Part shown: in pieces, positions 28,801-43,800 of the stretch
Position numbering within the stretch: position 1 is the stretch's first letter
Layout: every line of letters begins with the position of its first letter
Origin: Aptenodytes patagonicus
Lineage: Eukaryota; Chordata; Aves; Sphenisciformes; Spheniscidae
NCBI RefSeq assembly: GCF_965638725.1
Contig: NC_134949.1
Location: 44,792,151-44,856,150, forward strand
Direction: 5' to 3'
DNA: 64,000 nucleotides
Translations under genes and position numbers: made by a program
The notes under the pieces: generated by a model
What the model saw: the letters and a program-made list of their open reading frames with translations, nothing else
Database searches by the model: none
Told to the model about the DNA's origin: nothing

Positions 28801-30798
28801 TAAGTGGGTTAATTAGGTATTATGTTTTCTCTTTTTCATCTAAATAAAGGTTTTGTAATGTCTAATATTTCAGCTCCTGCAGCTGCTTTCATTATGCAAG
28901 TAAAAGATCTCTCTTGTACAGAGCCACCTATTTTCACCAAGTACGTACAAGCTAAACTGGTTTTGAAATTTCCATTCTTCTGTGAAAACCAACTGAAACT
29001 GGCCAACAAGCTGGTGACCATTCCCCTTCCCCCGATGATGGGGAGAGAGTGGATGATAGACACGTGTGACTGCATAAACACTGTTCCTTAAGAAACAGCC
29101 TTAAAAAAAAAATAAACCACTTTTTGGGTCACATGTTAAAGCTCTGTACAATTGGGGGTTTGAGATGTGCTAAATCTTACACGCTCTGCACAGTACTATT
29201 CACTTGAATAGAACTAATCACTCAAATTGCAGAAAGCTAAGTGCTTGTTTAAATCCTCACATGACTGATGACTAATGTTCAGTATTTAAAATCCTGTCCA
29301 AAGACAAAGGGACTGATTGTTTCATTTGAGCAGTCAACTTTCTAATTAATCATAGTAATTTAAATCTCTACGGTTTAAAATATCTAACAAGCATGACCTT
29401 GCTTCATCAATAGATTCCGCTTTTGTCCTTCTGGAAAATTTTGCATTCTAAATACCAAGCCTTAAAAGTAAAATATTTTCAGTGTGTACATTACTTAAAT
29501 TCCATGTTTTATGACAGATACAAAACAAGGAAAACCAAGATAAAAGCTCAAATTGATGGTGCTCTGTGGATGCTCTGAATGTAAGAACTCTTTGGCTTGA
29601 TCTTAAACATAACGGTCCCTGACTATTTAAGTGGGTATAAAGAATTGCCTGAATATGCCCCAGTGTACGACGCTAGAATAGAATACAAGGTTCAATGCTT
29701 CAGCTACTCCAACAGTTTACCAAACTTTAAAACTAAAAATGCTGTGTAGCTTGTATTGCTACATCTCAAAGAGGTACAAAGAGTGACTGTAAGCCTTCTG
29801 GGGAAGGCAGCACTTTGTTCTCTTTACAGCAGAACCCCAGCTGGGTTCTGCTCGTGACTGGGATACCCAAGAGATGGTATGCTATGGTGTCAACACGTTT
29901 CATAAGTAACTCAAGAAAAAACCTCTCCGCAGGCTGCGCATCCTCACTATCCTTCTCAAGAAGCCCTTCAAGCTGCTGTAATCCATGTCAGAGCTCGGGC
30001 AACGAGTTACCTTCCCCCCCGCCCCACCGCTTCTAACTTCACCCGTTTCAGCGCGGGCTGTGCTTCTCTCCCCGGGTGCTGCGCCGGTCACCTGCAGAAG
30101 GCGTGCAGGCGCTCGGCCTCCTCCGGGCGGCGCCCGGGCTCCCTCCCGGGGAGAGGCAGCCGCGTCCTTCCTGCGGAGCGGCGGGAAGTCCTGTACGGGC
30201 AGATTCAAAAGTAGCAGCGTTAAGGCGAGAGAAGCTGGCTTCTGCAAGGGGCACAACGCCTACCCAGCGCTTACGGGGTCTAACGGGACTCCCTTTAACA
30301 TCCCTTTACAGAAAAAGCAGAAAGTGAGGTAATTCTGTGTGCAACGAAAGCAACTTAAAAAAACTCCACAAACCCACAACAAAAATCCCGGAGCAAAACC
30401 GAGGAGGGGGGCAAGAGAGGGGGTGACCGTGCGGGCACAGCGTGCCCCAGCTCCATGCCTTACAAAAGGCCCGGTCGACCCCCTTTAACCCTCCCCAGCG
30501 CCTATCCAACCTCCCCGGCTAGCCGGCCGCAGGGCCCGGGGGCCACGCCTCTCTGCCAGCGGGGAGGCGGCAGACACAGCCCCGCCAGAAGGAGCCGGAG
30601 AAACAGAAGCACGGCCCCTCCGCCGTGCCCCGCCAGGGGCCAGTCAGCCGGCCCGCCCGCCCGCCCACCCTCTTCCCCTCCCTGGGGCGCCGCGCGGAGC
30701 CTCCGGCCCGAAGGACGGCGATTAACGGAAAGGACGCGCCCGCCCGCCCGCCCACCTCCGGGGTGCCGCAAAGCGCAGACGGGCGCTCTGTCGCACTG

Positions 30799-30894
30799 CC
30801 GGAAGACGGCGTTGCGCTTTGCGGCTCGGCTGCCCCTGAGCAGAGGCTGGGAAGCCCCGTTCGGCCTTTTCCCGGTGCCGCCGCTGACGGGAGG
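30799..30894 (+). promoter_or_regulatory. RPS16: RPS16 core promoter with ETS site and 5' TOP start
   Basis: A CCGGAAG motif at 30799-30805 matches ETS/GABP sites typical of ribosomal protein promoters. About 60 bp further, the pyrimidine tract CCTTTTCCC (30865-30873) fits the terminal oligopyrimidine start used by ribosomal protein mRNAs. Such mRNAs are translationally controlled through mTOR and LARP1. No TATA box is seen, as usual for the class. The inferred start at about 30865-30866 gives a short non-coding first exon ending at a GTGAGT donor (30895). A second pyrimidine tract just before 30983 could instead be a start site. Confidence 0.65.
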
Positions 30895-30990
30895 GTGAGT
30901 GCCCGGGGGGCTCCGGCCTCTGCCGCCCTGCTCGCGCCCTCTCCCTCGGTCGGCGCTAACGCCGCTTCCCTCTCTCTTGCAGGAGCAGTC

Positions 30991-34246
<3,256 letters not shown>

Positions 34247-34272
34247 AACTGTTCTACAGTCATGTGACAGTC

Positions 34273-34278
34273 AATAAA
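34273..34278 (+). terminator. RPS16: RPS16 polyadenylation signal AATAAA
   Basis: A canonical AATAAA lies 27 bp after the RPS16 stop codon, followed within about 15-25 bp by T-rich sequence suited to cleavage near 34,290-34,300. The resulting 3' UTR would be very short, typical of ribosomal protein mRNAs. Confidence 0.92.
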
Positions 34279-34299
34279 CATAAAGAGAATTTGATACAT

Positions 34300-36160
34300 T
34301 TCATGTTTCTAAACTGCGTTTTTCTATGTGGGTAAATAGATTTTTCACTGTGTGTTAAGATTGATAGACAAATGGATTGGTATGAAGGTAAAATCAGAGG
34401 GCTGCTGGCGGTTCTCTTTTTATCCTTTCATAGTAAGTCAGTCTAGATAGATAGGGTCTTGGGAATAAAGAAAAGCTTTTTCCTGATGATGAATATGTGG
34501 TTATCAGAACATAAAGAAGGCTTACATCCTGTTTTTTGTGGGTATGTGCAACAGTGTAGCAGTTCACTAAAGCGGAGTTCAATCTTCGCCTTTCTGGTAA
34601 ATCTAAACAAAGGTGGACCTTTTCCAGTACCTGGATGGCCACTCTTCATGGTGGTGTGGACCGACGTGAGTAGCCCACGTTCTTCCCACGTGACAACGTC
34701 TGTCTCAGCCTGGTTACAGACAGTCCATAATGCACGAGAGTGTGGATCTGACTCCTAGCTGGTAACTTGTATATCGTGTGTTATGTGACTTGCTTTAGTA
34801 TGCCGTCCTAGCGTAACGCGGCATATTAAGCAGCTTTCCGCATACACTTCAGCGCTGGCAGTTCGTGTTCCTGCAAAGGACTTCTCTTGTCCTTGAATAT
34901 TCACCTGAAATACCACACTGAGAGTGAAGTTCTGAACACCGCTGTGGAATACTATATGGCAATGAGTACTGTCCGTCTGCACAAACTGCTTTTGTTTGTG
35001 CTTGCTTAGTAGTTAGTGGCAAGGAATTTATCCCCTTGAGGGTAACTCCCTCAACGTAGTGCTGAAGTGGGTATTCAGGCAGCTGTTCTAAAGTTTGTAT
35101 TTAAAGTTTACGTTGTCAAAACCAAAGTAATTATGGGGGCAGGGGAGGGAGGCTTATTGGACTCTTGCCATACCAGATAATACAGAGACGAGTTTTCTGG
35201 ATTAGTATGTCTAAATGTAGGAAACTTTTTTTCTTCAAATAACAAACCCCATATATTCTGTTTCAAAAATAGTATTTTGTAAATGTAAAATGTAAAAAGG
35301 ATTTGGTGTTACAAATAAGATTGGGTCTAAATTACTCATCCTTCAACCACGTGTTCACACAGTACAAGCACAGAGGGATGTAGACTTGGAGAACAACGTT
35401 AAATGATTTAATAAAAAGAAAAATCCCTGTGGAAGTCAAGACAGTTGCTTATGTCATGAGCTAGGTGAGGCAATTTGAAGACCTTGGAGAAGTAAGCGGG
35501 AAAAACCTGGAGTTGAAAATATGACTAATTTTCAAAGGTCTAGCTAGGGTGTGTTTGCATCAAACATGAAATGTTGGGGAAGTTCCAGCTTCTCGTTCAT
35601 TGAAACTGAAGATTTTCGTTCTGGAAGTGATCTCCCGGGGACAAAAGAAGGGTAAAGTTCTGATTAAGACATGGGATGTGCCAAGAAAAGGCTGCTGGAA
35701 AGGCTAATTCTGTCCCTTGGAAGAGTTGTAAGTAATTGAGGCCTTGGATGTGAGCTGACCCACCAAGCATGGGAACAGTCCTGGACTGTTGTTTTCCTAT
35801 GTTTGAAAACCAATTTGGAGAGGAACTGGAAGAAACATTGGAGACTAAGCAACTGAGAGCCTAGCTTCTGCTGTATTGCTTTCAAAGCCTGCTATTTTTG
35901 TGTCTACCATTGTACACCAATAGTGAAGTTGTTATAGGAGCACCTTGATCCTTGAGATTTTTGTTGGGCTTTCTATTAATGCGGTATTTCTTCTCTCACT
36001 TGTTTAACGGTAGGTCATTTCAGCGTACCCAGTCAACACAAAGTTAAACCAGCTTCCTTTGTGAGTTGGGTTGGGGAATTGGAAAGAATAGTACAATTTT
36101 GCCCTTTTGCTCTAGTTTAGATAAAATGGTGCTCGTGGCTTTCTATAAATGTTAATATTT
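34300..36160. other. Intergenic DNA downstream of RPS16
   Basis: No exon, RNA gene or repeat that I recognise. The open frames of 60-100 codons have no coding features. Confidence 0.55.
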
Positions 36161-36509
36161 GTTCAGCCTAGAGAAGAGAAGGCTTTGGGGAGACCTTACT
36201 GCAGCCTCTCAATACTTAAAGGGGGCTTGTAAGAAAGATGGCGGCAAACTTTTAGCAGGGCCTGTTGCGACAGGACAAGGGGGAATGGCTTTAAACTAAA
36301 GTGGGTTAGATATAGACTAGATATAAGGAAGAAATTTTTTACACTGAGAGGTGGTGGATGCCCCATCCCTGGAAACATTCAAGGTCAGGTTGGACGGGGC
36401 TCTGAGCAACCTGATGTAGTTGAAGATGTCCCTGCCCACAGCAGGGGGGTTGGACTAGATGACCTTTAGAGGTCCCTTCCAACCCAAACTGTTCTATGAT
36501 TCTATGATT
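36161..36509 (+). mobile_element. CR1 LINE 3' fragment, internally deleted
   Basis: The plus-strand CR1 begins near TTCAGCCTAGAGAAGAGAAG and ends with the TTCTATGATTCTATGATT tail. It covers only the end of ORF2 and the 3' UTR. Aligned by eye with the copy at 56373-56646, it lacks 32 bp after CTGAG, with direct GAGGTGGT-like repeats at the junction. The last 200 bp of the two copies are nearly identical, so they belong to the same subfamily. Confidence 0.95.
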
Positions 36510-39500
36510 TGTTGTGATGTTTCTGCTTTTTCTGTAGAAAGGCATTTAAGGCATCTTCACTGAAGTGTAGTTATTCAAGAGTTAAATGTGTAACTTGAAC
36601 AAATTCCTTCTGAAAAGGAATTCTTCATCCATCTCCCATTTTAGCTGTCAGCGTCTGCCACAAAATACTGCATTACATGACCTGAATAGAAGTAGAACAC
36701 TTATTCAAAGCCCTCACACTCCCATTGAAATGGAGGGGACTGCTGTATATTCTATTGCCAGTTTACATACCAGGATTTTTTGTCTTACACTAAGTGAATG
36801 AGATATTCTATTCCAGACACTTGCTGTCTCTTTGGCAAGATGCATAGTTTGCTTTCCTCAGTCCCCCCTTTCTGCACCCTTAGATCTGACCCATTTCTCG
36901 TCCAGTGAGTTCCTCAGAGTTTCTACCTTGTAGTAGAGTTGCTCTTGGGCTGCTGAAAACTGCGATGTTCTGCCTCCTAGCCTGGCTTTCTAAGGAAAAG
37001 ATGCTATGCAGGGCTAACTTCAAATTTGATTACTTGAATTCCTGTGAGTTTTGTGAAAACTGGCATCTTGATAGATGTTAATTAGCTTCAGCTGAGGAAA
37101 AATAATCCTTTTAGTTGTTTGGCTCATGCGGTGACTGAAAAGCAACGGCTCACTCATTGCTTCGGAAATGTGTACTGGCCTGCCAGTTGGCACATACGTA
37201 CCCTGTGCCGTGGCGTGTCCAAAACTGATTCTTGCCTAGTTGTTAGAGCAGTCAGATGCCGGGAAAAAGAGAGGACACAAAATTACTGTGGCGTGAAACT
37301 CAGGGAGGCAGGGGGAGGTGCAATACCTGATGCCAGTAACCTTAGGGGTGGATTTTGCAGTTAGCGGGAAACCTGATGTATCAGTTTTTCTGCCCACAGA
37401 ACAGCTTGCAGCAATTGGGGATTTTTGTTTTGCTGTTCTTTTATGGAAATGCTGAAAATAAAACTCGCATTGCTACTAATATATCCAGAGATGATATCTG
37501 CATGTCATTTCTTCAACCAAAAGGCTCTTAGCATAATAAAAATGCTTTCTGAACTGAACTCTGATCCTATAAAAATGCCCCATTAATCCTGTAGAGTGAT
37601 GTCATCCCCACAGACTTGCTTTCTAAATGAGAAACGTTCATGGAATCGGGCTGGTGTCTGCCTGGGTGGCTGAAGATTTTTATTCTGAACAGTTACTTAC
37701 TGATCACCCACTAGAGGGCTTAACTTCACTGGGGAAGCGTAACTACCGTGAAGTTTGAAGGTGTAAGGAGAAAACCTGTTCATACAAATGTTTCCTTTCC
37801 TGATGTCCTGATTCTGCAGGGATGGCAATCAAGCTCTTGTCATTGAGCATCCGCTCTGGCCAGGGACACACTTCCACAGAGAAATAATGACAGTTGGATC
37901 TTCAAGCCCCTAGCGAGGTTCTTCAGCATCTGTGGAGGTGGTTCTTGGAAAAGAAGAAATGCCCCTAACCTCGTATTGTCCAGCTCTTTCATTAGTTTCA
38001 CTGATGCTAATGCTTAGGAAGATCAGGTGCGCGCATCAAAATGTGACCTCACTTGAACTCTTCGTTGAAAATACCAGTTCAATGAAGGCTGGAGTGTGAG
38101 CTCTAAAAAGCACCATGTTTTGTTAATGATGACGGGGGATCCAATTCCAAACCAGGGCAAGCTTGTACCCGTGGCACTGAAAGCAATTATTTTCTCTCCC
38201 ATGGTTTATAATCCTGATAAACTGTGTAACCTGTATAGAAAATTAAGTCATCTCAAATGTTATGTTGGAAAATTTGGGGCAAATTAATTTTGACTGTAAT
38301 AAATATATTAACATTGAAATGTTTAGATTTTATTTTTAAAGAAAAATCTGTAACTTAAAAATGTAACACTAGCATTTTTAAAGTATGGACCAGTGTGTTC
38401 TGTATTGTGTTTGTTTTCTTACAAAAGTGATTATTTGCTAATGCATTTTTTCTGTTCAAACTTTTCAGAAGTCCCAATCTGTGAGTATTCTACTTCTTGT
38501 GTAGATAATGTGTGTCGTTGCCTCGATATAATTTGATTCATTTTTTTAATCTCTTTCTTAATATAGTCCTCTGAGTTACAGTTCAGTGTACTTGGCTGAA
38601 TAATTCTTTTCCCTTATTAGCTAACATCCTTCATGTGCTTGGGACTGTGCTGTTTCCTACCCTGCCTTGAGTGGAGATATCCAGACCTAATGAAACCTGT
38701 TGCTCTAACTGTTACAAAGCCCCTTTGCAGCTGATGAGGCTTGGCCTACTTTTTAAATATTAGGAGTTAAACAACCGTGAAATAGTAACATGCACCAAAT
38801 ATTCCCTGAACTTTGCTATAGAAAAATTGTTAAAAAAAAAAAAAAAGGTTATTTTTGATAGTTTCTGTTAAACCAAAAGAATTCATTTATATTAATGGAA
38901 AGATTTATTTGTGAAGCTGCATATGAAGCATGGTGTGAAATATGGTCTTGAAGAAGGGAAGAATCCCAATTTCTCATAAGAGTTTGAAACAGTTTCTAAA
39001 CCAGACTTAGCTTGAAAGTAAGGTAACACGGAGACTGGTAATGGAATTTGGAATCTCTAATGCTTGGGTTCATCTCAGCTTGAGAGCAACCTAAGGCATT
39101 GTCCTCTAAGAGTAGGTTTATGAAAGGGTGAAATGTTGAGTAGCCTCTGCCTCCTCCTATAAGATAGATGCCCACATAGTAGTTCACAGTCTGTGACTAG
39201 TGTGTTAATTTGGATCAGGAACTCGCTTCTTTTGCTTCTGTTTGCAGTCTGGAGTGGTTTTGGACCACACGGAGCAGACGAAACTACGCTGGGAGATGCA
39301 GTCCAGCTGCAGATAAGCAGCCAGTCCATGGGACCAGCCCATAGCTAGTCAGAAGCAAAATCAAAGCAGAAAACCTCTTGAAATGCGAATTATGTGAATG
39401 CCAGCTTCTCAGATCCAACAGTAATAAAAATAATTCTTAAGCAACACTCCAAACACAGTGTAGTGTTATAACATATACCAGTTTGCAGTAAGTATCCTTG

Positions 39501-40726
39501 GGCCACCAGTGATCCTGAACCTGCATGAGTACTGTTGGCTGCTAGATGGACACAGGGTTTTGTCTTCGTCTGTGGCTGGAGAGGTTGTGTTTTCCTTTGC
39601 CTTCTCTTCTCATCCAGCTGGGGAGTGGGGAAGAGAAAGGGCTAGAAGAAATGATGGGAGAACTTCTACCCGAGACAGGCTGTCAACTTCTGAATTTTAT
39701 TCTGGTCCAAACCCACCTTCTGTAGCATGCGCAGGGGGTCTCACAAAGCACATCCTAGGAAGAATGGAGGGTTAGGCAAAAGATAGGCTTCGCAAAATAA
39801 AATGAGTAGTAGCAGTTTCAATTAGCATTATATGTGTCTTTAAAACTGCACTTTTTAATGATTCTGTTAATGTTAGGGTAAAGCAGGTAAGATTTTTCTA
39901 TCTTTAAATATGATCATTTTTAATTTTGCTGAAATTATATTTTTGTATTTTAATGAAAATTAGAAACAAAACCCATTGGCCCTGTTGACTTCTTTCTCCT
40001 TTTTGCTAATATGAAATTTTCATAACATGTTTTATTAAAAATGAAATATAATTATCCTCTGCGAAGCCTTCTTTTGTGATAGAAGCAAATTATACACAAA
40101 AATGTATCTAAAATATTCTTAAAAATCCAGGTGTATTATTTAATGGAAGTTCACATCTCTCCTTTTAGAACAGATAAGGAACGTTAATATGTTAATCTCT
40201 AAGACCATCTGGTTATAATTCATACAGTAGCATCATTGCAGGGTCTTGCAAAAATATTTCACTGTAATAAGCAGTAAAGGGCAGCACTCAGTGCAAGTCT
40301 CAAAGCACACAAAGGTGTGTGACGACTGAAGGAAGTCTCAAACCATCGTGACATGGCAACATTTCTATGTCATTGTCTGCTATGTTATAAAGGGCCGATT
40401 CAATTCAACAGAGGAGTAATACTCGCAGGTCTGGTGAAAGTGTAACTAATACAGACTCTGCTGAGGAGTTACCATGCATTACCAATGAGAGACATGCAGC
40501 CAGAAAGTTGCATGCAACGCTTGCAAAGCTCCTGAAGGTGTATGTAGCTACCAAGCTTGATGTCTCCTTTTCTTTTCCTTTTTTGCATTGCATTATTTGA
40601 AATAATGCATCCAACTATCTAACTTTTAGAGGATTTAAACACACTGTAGAAATACACAGTTCTAAGATGCCATCGTAATCAAAGCCATTAATTTGGATAA
40701 ATTTCCTATTACTAAGTTATACTGAA
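36510..40726. other. Intergenic DNA between CR1 and the otogelin-family gene
   Basis: AT-rich sequence with no supported exon. It contains an A15 tract (38832-38846). Near its right end it holds a possible TATA box and RFX half-site for the downstream gene. The 5' UTR of that gene probably lies in the last few hundred bases, but its start cannot be fixed from sequence. Confidence 0.5.
40352..40393 (+). promoter_or_regulatory. Possible promoter elements of the otogelin-family gene (RFX half-site and TATA-like box)
   Basis: CATGGCAAC at 40352-40360 is the reverse complement of an X-box (RFX) half-site, and TATAAAGG occurs at about 40386-40393. The pair lies about 335 bp upstream of the inferred start codon. 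RFX factors act in inner-ear hair cells, which would suit the gene, but both motifs are short and could be chance. Confidence 0.22.
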
Positions 40727-40805
40727 ATGAACGTTGTGGGAAAGCTCAATTTAATGATACCGTGGAGTATATTCTTGCTTCATTCACTGCTGTCCTCTTT
40801 GCAAG
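40727..40805 (+). CDS. OTOGL: Otogelin-family exon 1: signal peptide
   Basis: Two in-frame ATGs, at 40727 and 40754, precede a hydrophobic stretch ([17 protein letters not shown]) ending at a GTAAG donor at 40806 in phase 1. This has the form of a secretion signal, with a polar lysine-containing n-region if the upstream ATG is used. The upstream start is listed because it is the first in-frame ATG. The downstream one alone also gives a workable signal. A 5' UTR exon further upstream is possible. Confidence 0.65.
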
Positions 40806-43800
40806 GTAAGAACTTTATTCCATTTTTGTAATAATACTAACTTTTAAAAAGATTTTTCTAAATATTTCAATAATACGGCTTCTTATTTTTCTATCATTAT
40901 AAAGCAATTTTTTTGAACCTTGCTGGAATTCATAAATAAAAAAGTTTTTTAACACAGGTTAGAAAACTATATATCACCATTCTCTCTCACAGGTGTAGAA
41001 ACTAAAATATAGCTCTTACTTTTTTTTTTAAGATACATTTTTACGTCTGAATTTGTTACAAAACAATTATTTAGGAATGAAATTTAAGTTTCTTGGCTTT
41101 CTTGCCATTATTGCCAGATGAGTAAGCATATAATGATTTTCAGCGGGGTATGATTTTATTTGACCAGACTGCACCTGCAGTTTGTTTAAGCATTTTTAGA
41201 ATGCTAGGGTAAATAATCACTCTTCTGGTTATAGAAACGATCCTACTTTCTATGTAATGCAAATGGATCTTGTAGACAGTTTTCCTGCAGCAATTATAAA
41301 GATTTCTAAGGCAATATGAGAAAGAAGGGTGTTTTTTGTTTGTTTGGTTTGTTTTTCTTTTAAAGCATGGACTCTAGAGCATTTTAAGTGGACTTCAATT
41401 GAGTTTTACAAGTAACATTCAGAAAATGATTACAGGTAACCACCCTGGAAGTTTGATTCTGGAATACTCTGAGCACCTCTTGTATTTTATCAGTTTTGTT
41501 CTGAGCCTCTGAAGAACTATGAACTCTTTGCTCTTTTTCATGGTAGCACGTACCGGAACTGAGACCGTGGAAACTTGCAGGTGACGAGTACTTGAGAGAA
41601 TCAAACTCTCAGAAAGGAAAGCATGTAGTGCTACATCCCTTGGAAATCGAAAAAGTTCGTGTAAAGATGCTCTGGAAAACTTAGGATCATTAAAGAACAA
41701 AATTCAATAGTGGTGTTTTAAACTTGACAAACTGTTGTTTGCCAAGTGCAGAGTGAGGCTGTAGAAAAAACATTTTAACTTGATGACTTTTTAATCTACA
41801 GGATCTTATTGCAAGCTTTCTCTTTTGAGAAGAACTTCAAGGTAAGTTTTTATTCCTTATTTGTCAAGTCCTACAAACAGAACAAGAATGAATAAGTGTG
41901 ACGCAGTGCAAGTTAGAAAGTAAAATACAGCCTTGAATTCGACATGTAAAATGTCATGTACATGTACGTTGGATGTAAAACACACTTTCAGAATGTTTAC
42001 GACTCTTTCCAAAGAAATTACATAAAGGGCATGGGTCCTCTGTTTGAAAAATGAAGGTCCTTATGAAAAATTATACTTCTATGGTCTCAAGAGAGCTTAG
42101 AGGAATAATGGAATGAAACCAGGATGAGATCATGTTTTCATGACTGGAAAAATACATTAAATGAGTATCCTTCTACAGTTTTAATTGCATGATAAAATCC
42201 TAGCTGCTATTTGAAGCGCAGAAAAGTAAGTGCTATACAGCCTTAAAATAAACATTTTCAATACAAGTTTTCATGTAGAAGCTGAAATCCAAACAAACCC
42301 CAAACTAGGGAATGTTCCTGATCCCATTGAATTAAATGGGAACTATGCCATCAATTTCAATGGAAGCATCCAGTCGGACATAGCTTTGGATGTCTAATGA
42401 CCTCTAATACATCTAGCGAACACACACGCATGTCAAATGATATGCCATCTTGGACTGTTGATAAAACTAAGTATGTTTTACAGTTTGATGCCCTTGTTTC
42501 TAAACTTAATCACAAACTTAAGTCAGCTACAGCTGGACAGTCATTTCTTGCTATTAAAAGTACCATCACAGTATATTCAAATGACACTTGGGGAACTCGC
42601 AGCCACTCACACGCAGCGTCAAGTAAATACGAAGCCGCTTTACAATTTTGTATCCCATCATGTAAGCCTATTTTGCCTATCTACATGTCCCCCACAAGCT
42701 CCAGGTACCTCCCTGTCCAAGCAGAGATTGGAGTGCTGCCCAATTCTGTAAAATGAGACCACGAAAGGAAAAAAAAGAAAAAAAAAATCACCTTTTTAAA
42801 TGTTAACCCAAGAAAGACCTCTTTGATAAAGTGATGGTAATCAGAGAGAAACACTTCTCTCCAGGGAGCTGCTTATTCAGGTTGCTCCAGGGACCTTTGA
42901 TTATACAAGATCCTTTTTGTTTTCTTCCAGAAATGAGTTTAATGCAACTCGGCAGAAAAGAGATCTCGTAACAGCCGAGGTAGGTTATACCTCCAAAAGC
43001 GGGAGGGAGGGGAAACCCTTCCCCCTTTCCTGCTCTGGGCCTTTGCCGTCCTTACAAAGGAGCCTTTGTGGGGAGAAGGGCTGCGGTAACAGGAGGACAG
43101 TGAGGAGGAGCAGCTATTCCCCACCTGCTCGCCCCCCGCCTGAGCCTGTGGCCTCATGCCTTCATTCACTCTCAGCAAAGCACCTAGTGGGCAACCCACC
43201 TTGACGAGCCGACTGACGCGCACCATGGGAAATAAAACCATGATGCCTCTGTCTTTTGTGAGGGCGAGCAGAGAGCCCCGGAAAGCTGTTAGTGTTTGGT
43301 GACAGGCACAATGGCGGCACCACCGGCAAGGCTCCCTCCCGCACGTGGTGTGGTGGCAGGTCCGGCCTGGCCCTGGTTCCCACCGCCCTGGCCCACCGCT
43401 GCCTCAACACTGCATTCTGGCAATGTTGCGCTGCAATTTAATAGTAAATGGGGGAATCTTGTTCCCCCGCTGGTACACGTCTTAGGCTACGGAGCCCAAG
43501 CAAGGGCTGTTCGATGGGGGCAGGCGGGAAGCCCAAGGCGGTCCCTCCTCATGGTCTTGCGGGGAGCTTGCAGCCAAACCATGGATGATTTTCTCCGAGT
43601 CCCTTTGAGATATACGTGCCTCCTGACCAAGTCAGAAGGTAGCTGGTGTGAAACGCTGCGCTAAGGTGAATTGAGCCTCTGAGGGAAATGGGCCCTCAGG
43701 ACTGATGGTGTCCCAGGAGGGCCTTCGGCAGGCAAGTGCTGTCGCAGCAAGGACGCTCTACCTCCCCGAAATAACACAAAGGCCAAAAGCCGCTTTCCTG

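Larger units (their letters stand above)
18221..29984. other. Intergenic DNA upstream of the RPS16 CpG island, no supported gene
   Basis: About 11.8 kb of AT-rich sequence in which I find no exon, RNA gene or recognisable transposon. It contains an A17-GGT-A10 tract (18888-18917), short perfect tandem duplications and one strong inverted repeat, listed separately. Parts around 20.5-20.8 kb are rich in TAAT-type motifs, as conserved non-coding elements often are, but conservation cannot be judged from one sequence. Confidence 0.55.

Noticed and set aside
42397..42756. A 119-codon open frame in otogelin-family intron 2
   Set aside because: No domain, no splice logic joining it to neighbouring exons, and a second frame is also open over the same bases.
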